The notes under the pieces are model-generated. The model was not told the origin of the DNA. It worked only from the letters and a program-made list of their open reading frames with translations, and did no database searches. Positions 11,020 to 21,904 of a stretch of DNA of 64,000 nt are shown in pieces (positions within the stretch are counted from its first letter, which is position 1; every line of letters starts with the position of its first letter). Made by a program: the position numbers and the translations under genes. The DNA is from Prostheceraeus crozeri (Eukaryota; Platyhelminthes; Polycladida; Euryleptidae). The stretch is taken from the NCBI GenBank assembly GCA_907163375.1, contig CAJQUW010012905.1, positions 52,610-116,609 of the forward strand. The letters run 5' to 3'.

Positions 11020-11573
11020 TACTTCAATGAAATCCACAACTGTACCGAGTAAGTGGACTGAGTCGTCTTTCTACTCAATGAAATACGCCTTAATCACCAT
11101 ATACGCTGAATTCAAGGAGTCGGTTCATAAGTCCACTGTGAAGTTGATAGCAGACACCTTTAGATTTTGCAACCGATGTTTCAGTTCATCAATTGCAAGT
11201 GCATATGTGTTATCGAGTTCGTCAGCAATCTGTTGGCGTCTGGATCCAAAATATCCTGATGATGCCAAAAAATGCTGCATAGCGGCTGTGCGGAAGTTCG
11301 CACAACAGCGACTTTCAATAATGACAGCGTCTATTGCAATTTCGTCGAGTCGTTGCATTGATTTCGTAGATGATTTTACAGTAGAACTCGGCGGTGACTT
11401 TTGAGATGAGAGCTCAGCCACTGAGCACTGTCGTTTTGCTGCAGGATGACAAAATTCGTCGCAGTTGACATGATCCAGCTGGGGTCCTCTCTTGCTTGTT
11501 GTATTCTCAACGTCTAGTGTTTTAATTAGTCCATGTTTTGTTCGGAAAGTAGACCTTCGATTGACATATCCTT
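11020..11573 (-). pseudogene. hAT transposase remnant
   Basis: A minus-strand frame is open from just after a TAA near 11573 to a TGA at 11125-11127. Its latter part reads RQQIADELDNTYALAIDELK and then AINFTVDL. This matches the conserved hAT pattern of a helix-rich segment followed by F-T-x-D-[LI]-W-T-[DS], the region holding the first catalytic Asp. Here the tryptophan position is TGA, and the same frame continues with TDSLNSAYMVIKAYF, a TAG (11071-11073) and a further hAT-like stretch. A Cys/His-containing segment precedes it (CDEFCH, around 11440-11460), possibly a worn zinc finger. The C-terminal dimerisation domain is not seen. Two nonsense changes make it inactive. The plus-strand frame at 11027-11404 is its shadow. 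Confidence 0.6.
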
Positions 11574-11823
11574 AAAAACACTGATGTGTTTTGGCACTTT
11601 TATCATGTGATGATTTCACGAGAAAAATTCCATAACTAGGACTTGTCAGCAGACCTGTCAATACGTCCAAAGTTGACGCGCGAAACACAGAGGCTGAGGG
11701 TCATAGATGTTTAAGAAGTGTTGAAGTATTTATCCGATAGATGAGTGTTTGCAGGCGTGAATGCAAATTCAGTTCAAAAGATGTGCACGTGCTGGCGCTG
11801 GCGTAATAAATTATCTGATAGCT

Positions 11824-11904
11824 AAAATCAGAACACGAGGCCTTTCGTCCGCTCTAAGTCGCGTGTTGACGCCACAGACCTAGGATTAGGGAAAGACTGC
11901 CTGC
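11824..11904. repeat. Inverted repeat, left arm
   Basis: This ~80-base segment (AAAATCAGAACACGAGGCCT through GACTGCCTGC) recurs inverted at 17297-17523. The right arm is interrupted by about 140 extra bases between GACGCGGAAC and CGTCACGAC. Both arms are inside the hAT-like element and bracket the LTR retrotransposon. They may be subterminal repeats of the host element or two copies of a small repeat. Confidence 0.65.
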
Positions 11905-12392
11905 TTTTATTCTTCATTCACCGTTATTTGCGCTGAAGCCCGATTTTTTGTTTACATCGACGGAACGCTGAAAATACTTGGGCAAGAAGTTGGAGTTAGC
12001 CAGCGGCAAAACATGAAAGATCGGTATATGACAATGTTTGAATTGAATTACATCATGGAATATCCTGTTTAATTGCTAAATTACCAAATGTGTTACACCT
12101 CAGGCATGTAGCAAGTTTAGAGGATGCTGATAAAATCAAAATTTCACGCCCACATCTTGCTTTTATCATTGAAGTAAATAATGTAACTGATAATTTTATA
12201 CTTGACTGAAATTATTCAGAAGATGTTTTCTGTAGTGTTCCTCGCTATGACGCATATCAGACACATATTTTGATTCATCAACCTATACTCAGCACCCGAA
12301 ACCAAGGAAGAAATGGAGAAGTAGAAACAGCCAAAGCGCAAAAGTGGCATGTCCTTGAAACTATATTCACATTGACTTGAAGTTAGCGCTCG

Positions 12393-12678
12393 TGTAGTAG
12401 ATTTCCCTCAGTAGACTTCTTACACTCACACCTGCGGTACAAATAAAAACTACTCGGTTGTGAGAATCAGTCTCTCTTCACGTTGTAGCAAGCCACACAA
12501 AGCAGGTCTAATGATGGGTCATTTAGACCTGGGAATTTTACTTGGGAAAGCGTCAGTGCATGAACTTACGTAATCAACACACAAAAGGAAATAGGACGAT
12601 GGGGAACAGGACATCGCCACCAACGGGAGAGTTGCGTAACATCAGACCAGATTAGTCAGAGCACGATATATTCTTACA
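12393..12678 (-). repeat. 3' LTR of the LTR retrotransposon
   Basis: This is a 286-base direct repeat of 15894-16179. In element orientation it is the 3' LTR. The adjoining internal sequence, read on the minus strand, is GATCAGGTGGCGA, a plausible purine-rich priming tract. Confidence 0.92.
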
Positions 12679-13055
12679 TCGCCACCTGATCTCAAAATCA
12701 AAATACAAAAAGGATAAATTCTCTGTCTTCTCGTAAGAGAACAAAAGCGCAAGTCTAGTAACAGATTGCTCAGACCCAGTTATTGATTAGCTTATGATAC
12801 AGTCAAATATAATTGCACTAACGATCGCACACAAGAAAATAATCACATATCGTAATCCGAACTCGAAGATCTCCACGGTTGTACTGTGACTCGCTCACTG
12901 TGGCGCAGAGCAGGTAGTTCATCCAAATCCGAATCATCGCTTTCGTCACCATCTTGTTCGTTGTTGGCATCCAAAGAATCGAGGTGGATCTTTCTGATAT
13001 CAGCAACATGACGATGAACTCCATCGTCAGTAACAGTTGTAATCGTTCCTTGTGG

Positions 13056-15572
13056 TCACTTATCCGTGCATCTCACATTCGGTGGTTTCACATAGACTTT
13101 TTCTCCCTCCTGGTAAGGGGTATTCGTAATTTTCTGCCTTAGAATGACGACCGGACCTAAAGGACATCTCCATCTACGGCGGAACAACCGCTGTTGTGGG
13201 GAAGTTGTCGTATCTTGGCCTTCCAAAGGTAAATAGTTATACCAGAACACAGCCGTAAGAGGAGATTCACCAGTTCGTGCGGCCATTCGTTTCACTGTTC
13301 TATGATGGCGCTCAATGATTCCATTTCCAGACGCTCGGTACGCAGCTCGATAGATAACATTCACGCCCCATTCATTGCATGCCATAACCAATTGATCTGA
13401 CTTGAATGTCGGTGAGTTGTCAAGAAGCAGTTCAGTAGGAGGGCCCATCTCCTGAAACACAGTCGTCAGGGCCTTGACCACAGTCGGAAACGTTCATTCA
13501 GTAAATAGTCCGGCAGCCAGAACGAGTTTCTGCAGGGAACGAGGCCGAAAGTGAGACTTTCACAGAATGATGCACACCTCATAGTCCGGCAGCCAGAGCG
13601 AGTTTGTGCAGGGAACGAGGCCGACAATGAGACTTTCACAGAATGATGTGCACCCTATGCCTACCTCGAATCGGCACGTCTGCCGAGTTCTAGTGAGTTC
13701 CTCTTCTTGTCAGACAGGATCAAAGAAAAACACATACAAATCCAAAGGGACGAGAATTGCAGTTTTTGGCTAAAATGAAGTTTTCTATGTTTTCTCTGAT
13801 TAAACGAAAAGTATTAAGCCCAGAGTCATAATTTTTGACATGTAATGTCTTCAGGTCATTTCCTATGATATGCATGTACTTTTATCATGCATCTAATCGG
13901 GAATGTATGCAAGAATGTGGTTGAATGTGGATAAAGTTGCTCAAAATGTTTGTGTTTGCCGACATTAAGAGGCTCGCCAAATCTAAATGTGTCTAGCTTT
14001 ATAAACATGTTTGCATGAACATAAAAGGAAATGACCTGAAGACATTCCATGCCAAAAATCGAGACTCTAAGCTTAGTACTTTTTGTTTAATCAGAGAAAA
14101 TATAGAAAATTTCATTTTAGCTAAAAACTGCAATCTGCGTCCCATTGGATTTACATGTCTTTTTCTTTGATCTTGTCTGACAAGAAGAGGAACTCACTAG
14201 AACTCGGCAGACGTGCCGATTCGTAGTAGGCATAGGGTGCACGTCATTTTGTGAAAGTCTCACTTTCGGCCTCTTTCCCTGCAGAAACTCGTTCTGGCTG
14301 CCGGACTAAAATGCTTCCACACTGCAAACCGACTAGGTCCACTGTCTGTCATTGTAAGGCAAAGACTGTCTTTATAATGGGTAACGTCACATGCCAGTCG
14401 GACCCAGTTACGATCGACACTCAATTCTCCTCTATGCCATTGAATAGGGGCCGGATCAATGGAGTTACGACGATCAACAGATTCAACAACATCCTCAACA
14501 CTTTGACGAGTCACACCATCAACACCTGAGTCCTTAAGCAAACTCAAAGTTTTGTCAACATCACAATGTATTTTATCATGTACGGAGGAAATCAGCTCTC
14601 TATTGGCTTGCGCATCACCAGAAGAGACACAACACACTGATCCTTTCAGCCATTCTTTAGGCACCCGCGTCAAACGATCAGCTTTATTGCTGGCTGATTT
14701 AACAAGAACTGGAGTAATGTTCAACTCACATTCTTTAGTGATATCGGATAGGAGACCTAAACGCCGCCGGACCAGCGCTTCTCCGATTCCTTGCGTCCAC
14801 AATCTGCTCTTCTCTGTAATCATATTCTTTATCCACGCATAAACAGTACTTGAGTCGGTTATCACTTCCACGTCAGTCAGGTTCCAGGCAACAGCCATAT
14901 TCACTCCCTTCAGTATGGATTCCAACTCAGCCAAGTTTATGTGCGTCGCGTCGTCTTCACGCCTCAGCCAACAACCGTCTTCCACTATCTCACCATGTAC
15001 TTCGACACATGCCCCAATTGCTAGGCTACTGGCGTCACACCACACACGCCCGACTCTAGTGTCTGGCACAGTCCATATCCCACTGACCGGATCTCTCTCA
15101 CACACTCGCCTCCATAGATCCATTGCTAACTTGAGTGTATTGTCATCCAACTACTTCTCGTCCCACTTCGCTGTACCATTGCATAATCTCTTTATAAACG
15201 AGCAACATGGTCTGAGCAACGAACCAACTGGAAAATGTCCCACTAATTTCCCACAGAACGAGAATAGATCATGCTTTGTCATATCGGCTGAAGGAGCTCA
15301 GTAACATTGTCCCTCCTCCACTTAAGCTGACCGTCGGCTTCATAAATCCGCAACCCGAGCACTCTAGCACCCGACAAAGTTTCCACAGGTTTCACTTCCA
15401 ACCCAAACTTTACCAGCAATCTTTCCATGCGATCAGCACTCACTACATTTTCGTTGATAACAATATCATCTATGCATGAATCACATCTTTTCCCGACAGT
15501 CTTCTTCCTCTTCATATGGGTGCGAATGTCTTTGCCAGTCAAGTTCTTCGTTACCTTAGGATATGTTCTCAT
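13056..15572 (-). pseudogene. pol remnant: RT tail, RNase H, split integrase
   Basis: Reading on the minus strand, 15572-15279 encodes the end of a reverse transcriptase with the CIDDIVINENVV catalytic motif and LGLRIYEADGQLKW. The same frame region (15290-15150) resembles the connection domain and has a TAG before 15150. From 15150 to about 14308 come RNase H (WCDASSLAIGACVE, NLAELES, ITDSSTVYAW, SASNKADRLTR) and then the start of integrase with a zinc-binding-like region and the first catalytic Asp (LACDVTHY). A foldback insertion separates this from 13505-13056, which has the rest of the integrase core (LLLDNSPTFKSDQL, IERHHRTVKRMAARTG) and a C-terminal part. A TGA also lies just after the insertion. 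No functional protein can be made from this copy. Confidence 0.88.
13506..14308. mobile_element. 803-bp foldback element inside integrase
   Basis: The element has long inverted arms: TAGTCCGGCAGCCAGAACGA at the left end (13506) and its complement at the right end (14308). The arms match for roughly 280-360 bases. The first ~70 bases of the left arm are present twice in tandem (13507- and about 13580-). It is flanked by AAA on both sides (13503-13505 and 14309-14311), consistent with a 3-bp target duplication. Taking out the element plus one AAA puts the two integrase halves back in one frame, which supports these boundaries. No transposase is encoded. The superfamily is not assigned. Confidence 0.85.
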
Positions 15573-15893
15573 CTGCCGTATGCCATTGTTAAAGTTAAAA
15601 GCACGTTTAAAGTTTTTGTGAAACGCGGATATGAAGCCTGCAAGTTAATCAAATGTATGGAGAGACTGTTGAAAAAGCATTTTTCAGTTTTGTTCAAATT
15701 TGGTTTGCAGTCAGCCAGAGAATTTTGTATTTTGTGTGGCTTCATTTAGGAGTGTTCTTCTTTTATATTACCCGATGACCGGCGTGAATGCTTTCAACCG
15801 CCCTTTTCAGGGCTACACTTATTTAGTATTTATTGAGTTTCTATTGTATATCATTGTTCATTCGAAGTGCACTAACCTGACTTTTCCCATAAT

Positions 15894-16179
15894 TGTAGTA
15901 GATTTCCCTCAGTAGACTTCTTGCACTCACACCTGCGGTACAAATAAAAACTACTCGGTTGTGAGAATCAGTCTCTCTTCACGTTGTAGCAAGCCACACA
16001 AAGCAGGTCTAATGATGGGTCATTTAGACCTGGGAATTTTACTTGGGAAAGCGTCAGTGCATGAACTTGCGTAATCAACACACAAAAGGAAATAGGGCGA
16101 TGTGGAATAGGACATCGCCACCAGCGGGATAGTTGCGTAACATCATACCAGATTAGTCAGAGCACGATATATTCTTACA
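15894..16179 (-). repeat. 5' LTR of the LTR retrotransposon
   Basis: This is the partner of 12393-12678, of equal length and nearly identical, with a handful of substitutions (for example TTCTTG against TTCTTA and GATGTGG against GATGGGG). In element orientation it is the upstream LTR and would carry the promoter. The 5-bp GCTCG target duplication follows directly. Confidence 0.92.
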
Positions 16180-16184
16180 GCTCG

Positions 16185-17296
16185 TCTTTATTTAGGTATC
16201 TCATGAGCCCAGAACTCTTGACTATGGTTTTATAAAATGTCTCGCTTAATATTGGTTAAGTTTACAAAAAATATAAATTAAACCTTCTAATAAAAATGAT
16301 TAAACTAGAATATTTTACACTTGTAAAATGATTCCATATATTAAAATTATTCGACTTTTACTCCTATATTTTGCTTGCTTTGTCACCATGCAAATTCTCA
16401 TGAAGCAATGTCTAGCAAGTAGGGTTTTTGAGCTAGCGGCATTTTTTCAAGTTTTTGATGAGCGAGCGAAAAAAATATACTGTGAGAGAAAAATTGAGCG
16501 AGCGTTGATTTTTTGTCTTCAACGAGCGATCGAGCGAGCCATTTTTAGAAAAAACAAAAAAAGATCAGATAATGTAAAAAGCGAAATATCTTAAAAGTCT
16601 GAAAAATGCTTTCTAGGACATTTTCATTTGTCCACGCATAGTTTACGGCAAGTTAACGCAAGTTAACGGCGGCGACCTCTGTGTTATATTATATATGAAC
16701 AGGTTTGATAAGCAATTAACTGCTTTCAGGTGTAAATGCGCAGTATCACGTAAGAATGAGAAATAGATGTGAAATCTATTGAATGACTGTCAAATTCTTA
16801 CTTACAACTATTCTGATGGGGCATTTGATGAAATGAAATGGATTTACATTGAAAATGTTAATGAATTGCAAGCAAATGATTCACTGATTCTCGCAAATAA
16901 GTTGGGAGTAAAGCATATTCATTGCAAACTGACAATCATGAAGGCGATCAATGATCATATGCCTTTCATAGAAGAAACGTTCATCTATCTATAGAGCGTC
17001 TATAATTGTACTTTAATTTATAAACTTGCCATGCAAAGAGATGCAATTTTATCAAGCTGTAATTACGAAAAGACTGAATAAACACTTGTATTAGAAACCG
17101 TACGTACTGCGTGATTACATATATGAATCGAAATGGTGTAAATGTTCATCTATTATCATGTGAGCTTCTAATTATGATCGTTTTTATCAATTGATAATTG
17201 ACGCCACTCTAATAGTATCCGCCAACTTCTTACCCAAGTATTTTCTGGCGAGTGACACTGTTATGATTTGTTTACCGGCTTCACGTGTTGATGAGA
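16185..17296. other. Interior of hAT-like element, non-coding
   Basis: I see no gene. Between about 16425 and 16545 the words GAGCGAGC and GCGAGCGA recur several times, suggesting a short degenerate tandem repeat. The plus-strand frame at 16779-16994 shows no motif. The stretch presumably belongs to the 5' part of the hAT-like element and may hold unrecognisable remains of its transposase N-terminus. Confidence 0.35.
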
Positions 17297-17523
17297 GCAG
17301 GCAGTCTTCCCTAATCCTAGGTCTGTGGTTGACGCGGAACTTGGTGTTTCACAGGAACCAGTTCGTGGTTGGCCTTGGGTTGCCATGGCAATAGCATTGA
17401 TTGCTGTCCACTTACCGTCCATGTCATTGTCCTTGTCTCATACTGCATGTCATCAAGTTACGTTCCTGTGATGAACATCAGTTCCGCGTCACGACTTAGA
17501 AAGGCCTCGTATTCTGATTTTAA
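17297..17523. repeat. Inverted repeat, right arm (interrupted)
   Basis: This is the inverted partner of 11824-11904, starting GCAGGCAGTCTTCCCTAATC and ending near CTGATTTTAAAT. About 140 bases (17338-17480) with no counterpart in the left arm split it. The insertion shows no recognisable element. Confidence 0.6.
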
Positions 17524-17944
17524 ATATCCCTTTGTCTTGAAATATATGAATCGATCCTCTGCACTTGTTTTTCTATACAAATTATCGGATAACAAACTTG
17601 TTAGTTGCGGCGTCTGCCTTATCTCGTATGGTGGACGTGGGCCATAGTTATGTTTGCGAATTGCCTCTTAATATTCATCTGACTCTGTCACTTTTGATTC
17701 TCTTGATATGCCGCGCTGGCTGTCTCATACGACTTACGATAATTACGGTGGGAAGAATTTAGTCATCCTTTTCTGTTTGCATGAGATCAAGAGAATTTTT
17801 CTTGTTCGTGATGCTCATATGATTGAACAGCAAGTAAAATATGAAAAGTGCAGGTTCCGGGATATCCCGATTCCCGAACGAAAATCCCGTCCTGAACCTA
17901 GATCCACAGCCGTCATCCCGATCCCGAACACCCCTACAATTCAC

Positions 17945-18279
17945 CGAACATTCCGACTCATGTTGAATTTCAGACTATATAGAAAATAATGGAGGTTAGG
18001 AACATGAGAAGTTAGAGCTCCAATATTCCAGATGAAGTGAAGCATAGGAAGGGAAATGGCTACCCGTGAACACGAGAAGCGGTTATAACTGTTATGGAAA
18101 CAATGTTGTCTGCAAAATAGTGAAGTCATTAACACCTAGAGACATGAGCTGTTTTAGACCCTCTGACACCTGGTAGGAGGGTCCAATAAACCCCTTGTAC
18201 AAATTCTTAGTTTACCTGCTTGAATCAAAATCTAAGCATTGGGAAAATTGATATTAAGTAAACCAATGATGCTTGCGTG
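17945..18279. other. Non-coding spacer
   Basis: About 335 bases between the hAT-like element and the CACTG-ended element. I see no gene or repeat here. Confidence 0.35.
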
Positions 18280-18281
18280 TA

Positions 18282-19298
18282 CACTGTAAATCGTTCAATA
18301 CCAATCACATACGAAGGATGCTTACCAAAATATTTTCTTGGTATATTTCTGCATTCGCTTGTTATATACTTGTATGCTTTTCGTATGTTATTTCAAATGT
18401 GGTATGCTTTACATACTAAAGACATACTAGCAAAATGTTAAAGGAAAGCATCAATCATGTCCAAAGTATGTTGATTTAAGGCCTTTTGTCAATAAAGATC
18501 ACACTAATGTTACTACTATTCTGTAAGTAGTGAGATAATGACATTCAAGCGTCATACTTTCAATACTGAATTCGATTTTAATGCACGTAGGGCAAAGGCA
18601 CTTCATGAATAATCAATAAGTATTCAACCATCAACAATTATGCATTATGTAATTTTGAAATGAAGCATATTATCAATCCGAAATAAAAACACATTATAAT
18701 TCATGAACGCAAAAATAGTTGTGTTTGAGATATATAAGTCAACATGATTTCACGAAAGATATCGTTTGAGTGAATAGATGTTCATGAACTTAGTTCATAA
18801 AGTAGGTAGAGCTAACTAACCACCGTGTTAATGTTGCTAGCTAGACAAGTAGCAACGACGACAACCTCGTGGAGCATAAAATTCACAATAAATCTAATCT
18901 AGTTAACTATCACTACATGAAACAAAAAATAGTCATGACTGGTATTATCGGAAAAAGTTATTTGACAGTAGTATGTAATACATGTATTTTTTGCTATGTG
19001 ACTTAAAGCTGCACATATAAAATGCATACCAGGGACATACGAATAGGGATGAATTTGCATCGGGTCTCATATATAAAACATGCCAACAACTCGTATTTCA
19101 GTGTAAAACAGCCAATCACAGATAGAATAGTTCGTATCGCTACATACCAATCACATACGAAAGTAATTGGGATGTGGTATGAAAACCATACCAGATCTCT
19201 GTAGACATACGAGAATCTCGTATCAGATGCTAGTTTCAAATTGTATGTGATTTTGGTATATGTCTGTATGTAATTTTCGTATCCAGCGATTTACAGTG
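18282..19298. mobile_element. ~1-kb CACTG-ended non-autonomous element, copy 1
   Basis: The ends are CACTGTAAATCG and CGATTTACAGTG, a perfect 12-base inverted repeat, each with TA outside (18280-18281 and 19299-19300). A second copy lies inverted at 23426-24438. The interior contains many CATACGAA, TTCGTATG, GGTATG and CATACC words near both ends, a pattern of subterminal repeats, and has no transposase. CACTG ends with subterminal repeats suggest the CACTA/EnSpm group, whereas a TA target duplication would suggest Tc1/mariner. I cannot decide between them. Confidence 0.8.
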
Positions 19299-19563
19299 TA
19301 GCTGATTGAGATATTTGATGTTTTTAGTGTCTTTCAGTCCTCTTAGGAAGCAGATGCGAAAACATGTTCTTGTAAGTCAACACCATTTGGCACAATATCA
19401 GCTGTATTAGGAAGCGGCTTAACAATACTCTACAACAAAACCTCAGATAATTAAATTGCTTGAAATTGATCCATTCCGTGTAGCAGAACCCTGACATTTC
19501 TTCCTTATTGCAAATTTGTTCCTGGCTATCGGATTGCTGCACCTTTAGAACCTCACAACAGCT

Positions 19564-20140
19564 GTGGAGATTTCAAATTCATCAATTATTACTATAAAAG
19601 ACCAATTCCATATAGCAGCGGACGATTGCTCACAAAACGTTTTTAGTTCTGTAAGCAGCTTGAATATCAACCTAGATCTTGCGGATTTCGCAGACACATC
19701 TGATAGAAATTCTAGGCCGATATTCGTACTACAGCCAATGAGAGAGCAAAAATGGTTAAGATGGGCGCATGACTCCAAGACATCAGCAAAGAATGTATGG
19801 AATGTTGTAAATGATGTAAAGGAGAATTGATGGGCTGTCCCCTTTCACAAATTTTGACTATCTTAGTGTTAAATGTGTAGCAGATGCAATTAATGAGCAT
19901 TTTGCTAATATTTTCATAACCTTAGCTTAATGCGGCTGCCAAATCACCTTGAATCTATTGGTTAATATCGAATTTCTTTTGTCTTCATTTCGCAGCAATG
20001 ATGATTCTCTGCCAAATAATCTGCAAGCCGTGTTCTTAAATTTTAATGGAACTTCTCATATCTAGCTCATATTTAATGCTTGCACTACTTTTAAATTAAC
20101 AGTAGACGATTTACTACACATCTTTATGCGACAGTCGTAT
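19564..20140 (+). pseudogene. Possible non-LTR retrotransposon fragment
   Basis: The plus-strand frame from 19564 ends at 19830 with AKNVWNVVNDVKEN, and a shifted frame then reads VKCVADAINEHFANIF. That resembles the linker between endonuclease and reverse transcriptase in LINE-type ORFs (a W-x3-N pattern, then a D-x-IN-x-HF/FF motif). A further stretch, FKLTVDDLLHIF around 20090-20125, would fit the start of the RT domain. Frames shift between these pieces, and no catalytic RT motif is present. The identification is tentative. Confidence 0.3.
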
Positions 20141-20316
20141 ATTTTATTCATTTAATCATGAAGGGTAGATGACCTTTCTGAAGTCGGTTGGAATATAATT
20201 CAGATCTCATCAATTCCTTCTGCCCAACTCCGCAAATGTTCAACTTCATTTACTGAAATGACTATAGTCATTTAGATTGAACGATAACTTCTCTGCAACC
20301 ACATTCATTATATATA

Positions 20317-21762
20317 CCGGGTGTCCGGGAAGTCGCGCACAACTTTAAGAGGCTGTCATTTCCTTCAACTTTATCATATAATCATGTGATTTGTTTTATT
20401 TTGAACCTCATGCTGGGGAATTTGATATGACCCATTTGCTTTCATTACATACTAAATCTAGTTCTATATTTTTGCTTTGATTTGTCAACAACGTTTTTCA
20501 CTAAGTAGACGTTATTAAAATAAGCAATAGTGTTTAAGATAACACTTAACTTGGTCAAAATAACACAGTATTGTGTAAACAAAGAACTTTGAAACAAATA
20601 AAGAATTTAATTACAAATAATGTTCAATGGCGTCGCCTTGACACTCGATCACTGCTTCCAACCTGGACGGCAGATTCAGAATCGATCGCCTCAATTCATT
20701 GGAGTCGATGTTTTCAATTACCGTAATAATCTTTTCCCGCAACTCATTGATACTTGCTGGTTTGAAGCAATGGTACACTCGGTCCTTCACAACACCCCAG
20801 AAGTAATAATCTAGCGGTGTCAGATCCGGTGAATGCGCCGGCCAACGGTTTGGAAAACCTCTAGCGATAATCCTATCATTGGGGAAAACACTTGACAGGA
20901 ATGATCGCGCAACTGTGAAAAAGTGTGGTGGTGCTCCATCTTGCTGGAAAACTGTTGAATCCATGCAATGATGTCTTCTGATCTGAGGGATAACATGGTC
21001 GCGAAGCATGTTGCGGTAATTTTCTCCAGTAACCGTACTCGGAAAGAAAAATGGAGTAAGACGGTACTGTGCGGAATACCCGAACCATACGCATACTTTT
21101 GGAGCATGGATGTCCGTTTCAATGACTTCGCGTGGTTTCTCCGATCCCCAAACAATAGAGTTGTGGCGATTCACATGCCCCGAAATTGAAAAGTACGACT
21201 CATCAGTCCACAGAATTGATTCCAGATCAACCACACCCGACAGCAGGAATCGTGCAAAAGAAACACGATTTTCTTTATCGTCTACAGTTAGTGTTTGGTT
21301 CGTCTGAAGTCTGTATGGGTAGAGGTGCAGTCTGTGTCGTAGGATCTGTTGGACACTGGTTTTAGGGACACCTGTTCTGCGAGCAATCGAACGACAACTG
21401 GCAGCTCCTAGCTCTGGATTCGACTGTTGAGCTTCAAGTTCACCTGCAACTGTCACTTTCCTTTCTTCTTCGAGATTGGGCCTTCCGGATCGTGGCTTGT
21501 CTTTAACTGATCCAGTCTCTCTGAACCGCTGAATCAGGCGTGAGATGGTGGAAGCATTGAAAGGGTCCCTATGATATTCATGAGAAGCCTTGTATGCCCG
21601 CAGTGCTGCAGAAGCAGAGTTGCCATTTGCAAAGTACAGTTTAACCAGTTGAATGCGTGTTTCAAGATCCATGACTGCTAGAAGACTAACTTCAGCACAC
21701 GAATTGCGGACACAATTCTTCATGTGATAAGAATTCATACCCAGACCATAGCATATCAACAT
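20317..21762 (-). mobile_element. Mariner-like element with one recognisable end
   Basis: The downstream (left) end starts right after a TA dinucleotide (20315-20316) with CCGGGTGTCCGGGAAGTCGC, a typical mariner/Tc1-superfamily terminal repeat. I looked for its inverted copy beyond the start of the transposase (up to about 22000) and did not find it, so the 5' end is probably deleted or replaced. The element carries an intact transposase frame. It lies in the spacer between the two inverted CACTG elements. Confidence 0.75.
20611..21672 (-). CDS. Mariner-like transposase, 353 aa, 42-residue D-D spacing
   Basis: The minus-strand frame is uninterrupted and the first suitable ATG (21672) gives MDLETRIQLVKLYFANGNSA, a helix-turn-helix N-terminus of the type seen in many insect and marine-invertebrate mariner-like transposases. 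A second DNA-binding helix set follows (RSIARRTGVPKTSVQQIL, about residues 94-111). The catalytic triad is D157 in WTDESYF, D245 in QQDGAPPH and D288 in SPDLTPLDYYFWG. There are 42 residues between the last two Asp, longer than the 34 of classic mariner (DD34D) and close to DD41D-type families. The enzyme would cut and paste DNA at TA sites. All three acidic residues and the full length are present, so it may be recently active or encoded by a young copy. An upstream extension to 21762 is possible but lacks support. Confidence 0.9.
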   Translation of the reverse strand: MDLETRIQLVKLYFANGNSASAALRAYKASHEYHRDPFNASTISRLIQRFRETGSVKDKPRSGRPNLEEERKVTVAGELEAQQSNPELGAASCRSIARRTGVPKTSVQQILRHRLHLYPYRLQTNQTLTVDDKENRVSFARFLLSGVVDLESILWTDESYFSISGHVNRHNSIVWGSEKPREVIETDIHAPKVCVWFGYSAQYRLTPFFFPSTVTGENYRNMLRDHVIPQIRRHHCMDSTVFQQDGAPPHFFTVARSFLSSVFPNDRIIARGFPNRWPAHSPDLTPLDYYFWGVVKDRVYHCFKPASINELREKIITVIENIDSNELRRSILNLPSRLEAVIECQGDAIEHYL

Positions 21763-21838
21763 AACAATGACTGATAAGTGAAATTCGATAATTTAACATA
21801 ATATTGTATAATATTTATATAGTGCATCAATTGTTTTA

Positions 21839-21904
21839 GTAGCATTTGGACTTAGCTGGTAAATTGCTGGTTACTTGGATTTACCAGCTAAGTCTAAAAG
21901 CTAC
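21839..21904. repeat. 66-bp hairpin
   Basis: GTAGCATTTGGACTTAGCTG and its near-perfect inverse at 21879-21904 form ~26-base arms around a ~14-base loop. The hairpin is isolated and could be a terminator-like transposon tip or a remnant of a foldback element. Confidence 0.7.

Larger units (their letters stand above)
12393..16179 (-). mobile_element. LTR retrotransposon, internally deleted and disrupted
   Basis: Two 286-base direct repeats (12393-12678 and 15894-16179) start with TG, end with CA on the plus strand and are nearly identical. The five bases before the first (12388-12392, GCTCG) exactly repeat after the second (16180-16184), a perfect target duplication. Coding is on the minus strand in the order RT, RNase H, integrase, as in Ty3/gypsy-like elements; BEL/Pao shares this order, so the clade is not settled. 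A TGGG word three bases inside the upstream LTR is a possible primer site. At 3787 bp it lacks gag, protease and most of RT, and a foldback element splits the integrase. It is nested in the hAT-like element and so is younger than it. Confidence 0.93.
10205..17936. mobile_element. hAT-like DNA transposon, nested and degenerate
   Basis: The left end reads TAGGTATGCTCGGGATCGGG and the right end, read inward on the other strand, TAGGGGTGTTCGGGATCGGG. These are matching terminal inverted repeats in the hAT style (T/C-AGGG start). The eight flanking bases are CAATTTGC on the left (10197-10204) and CAATTCAC on the right (17937-17944). They match at six of eight positions, which fits the 8-bp target duplication known for hAT. 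Inside are a decayed hAT transposase on the minus strand (11020-11573), a foldback element (10716-10947) and a complete LTR retrotransposon (12393-16179). Without the LTR insertion the element would be about 3.9 kb. It lies just upstream of the lectin gene. Confidence 0.75.

Noticed and set aside
11027..11404. Plus-strand ORF of 125 codons
   Set aside because: It is the antisense shadow of the hAT transposase remnant, whose minus-strand frame shows family motifs.
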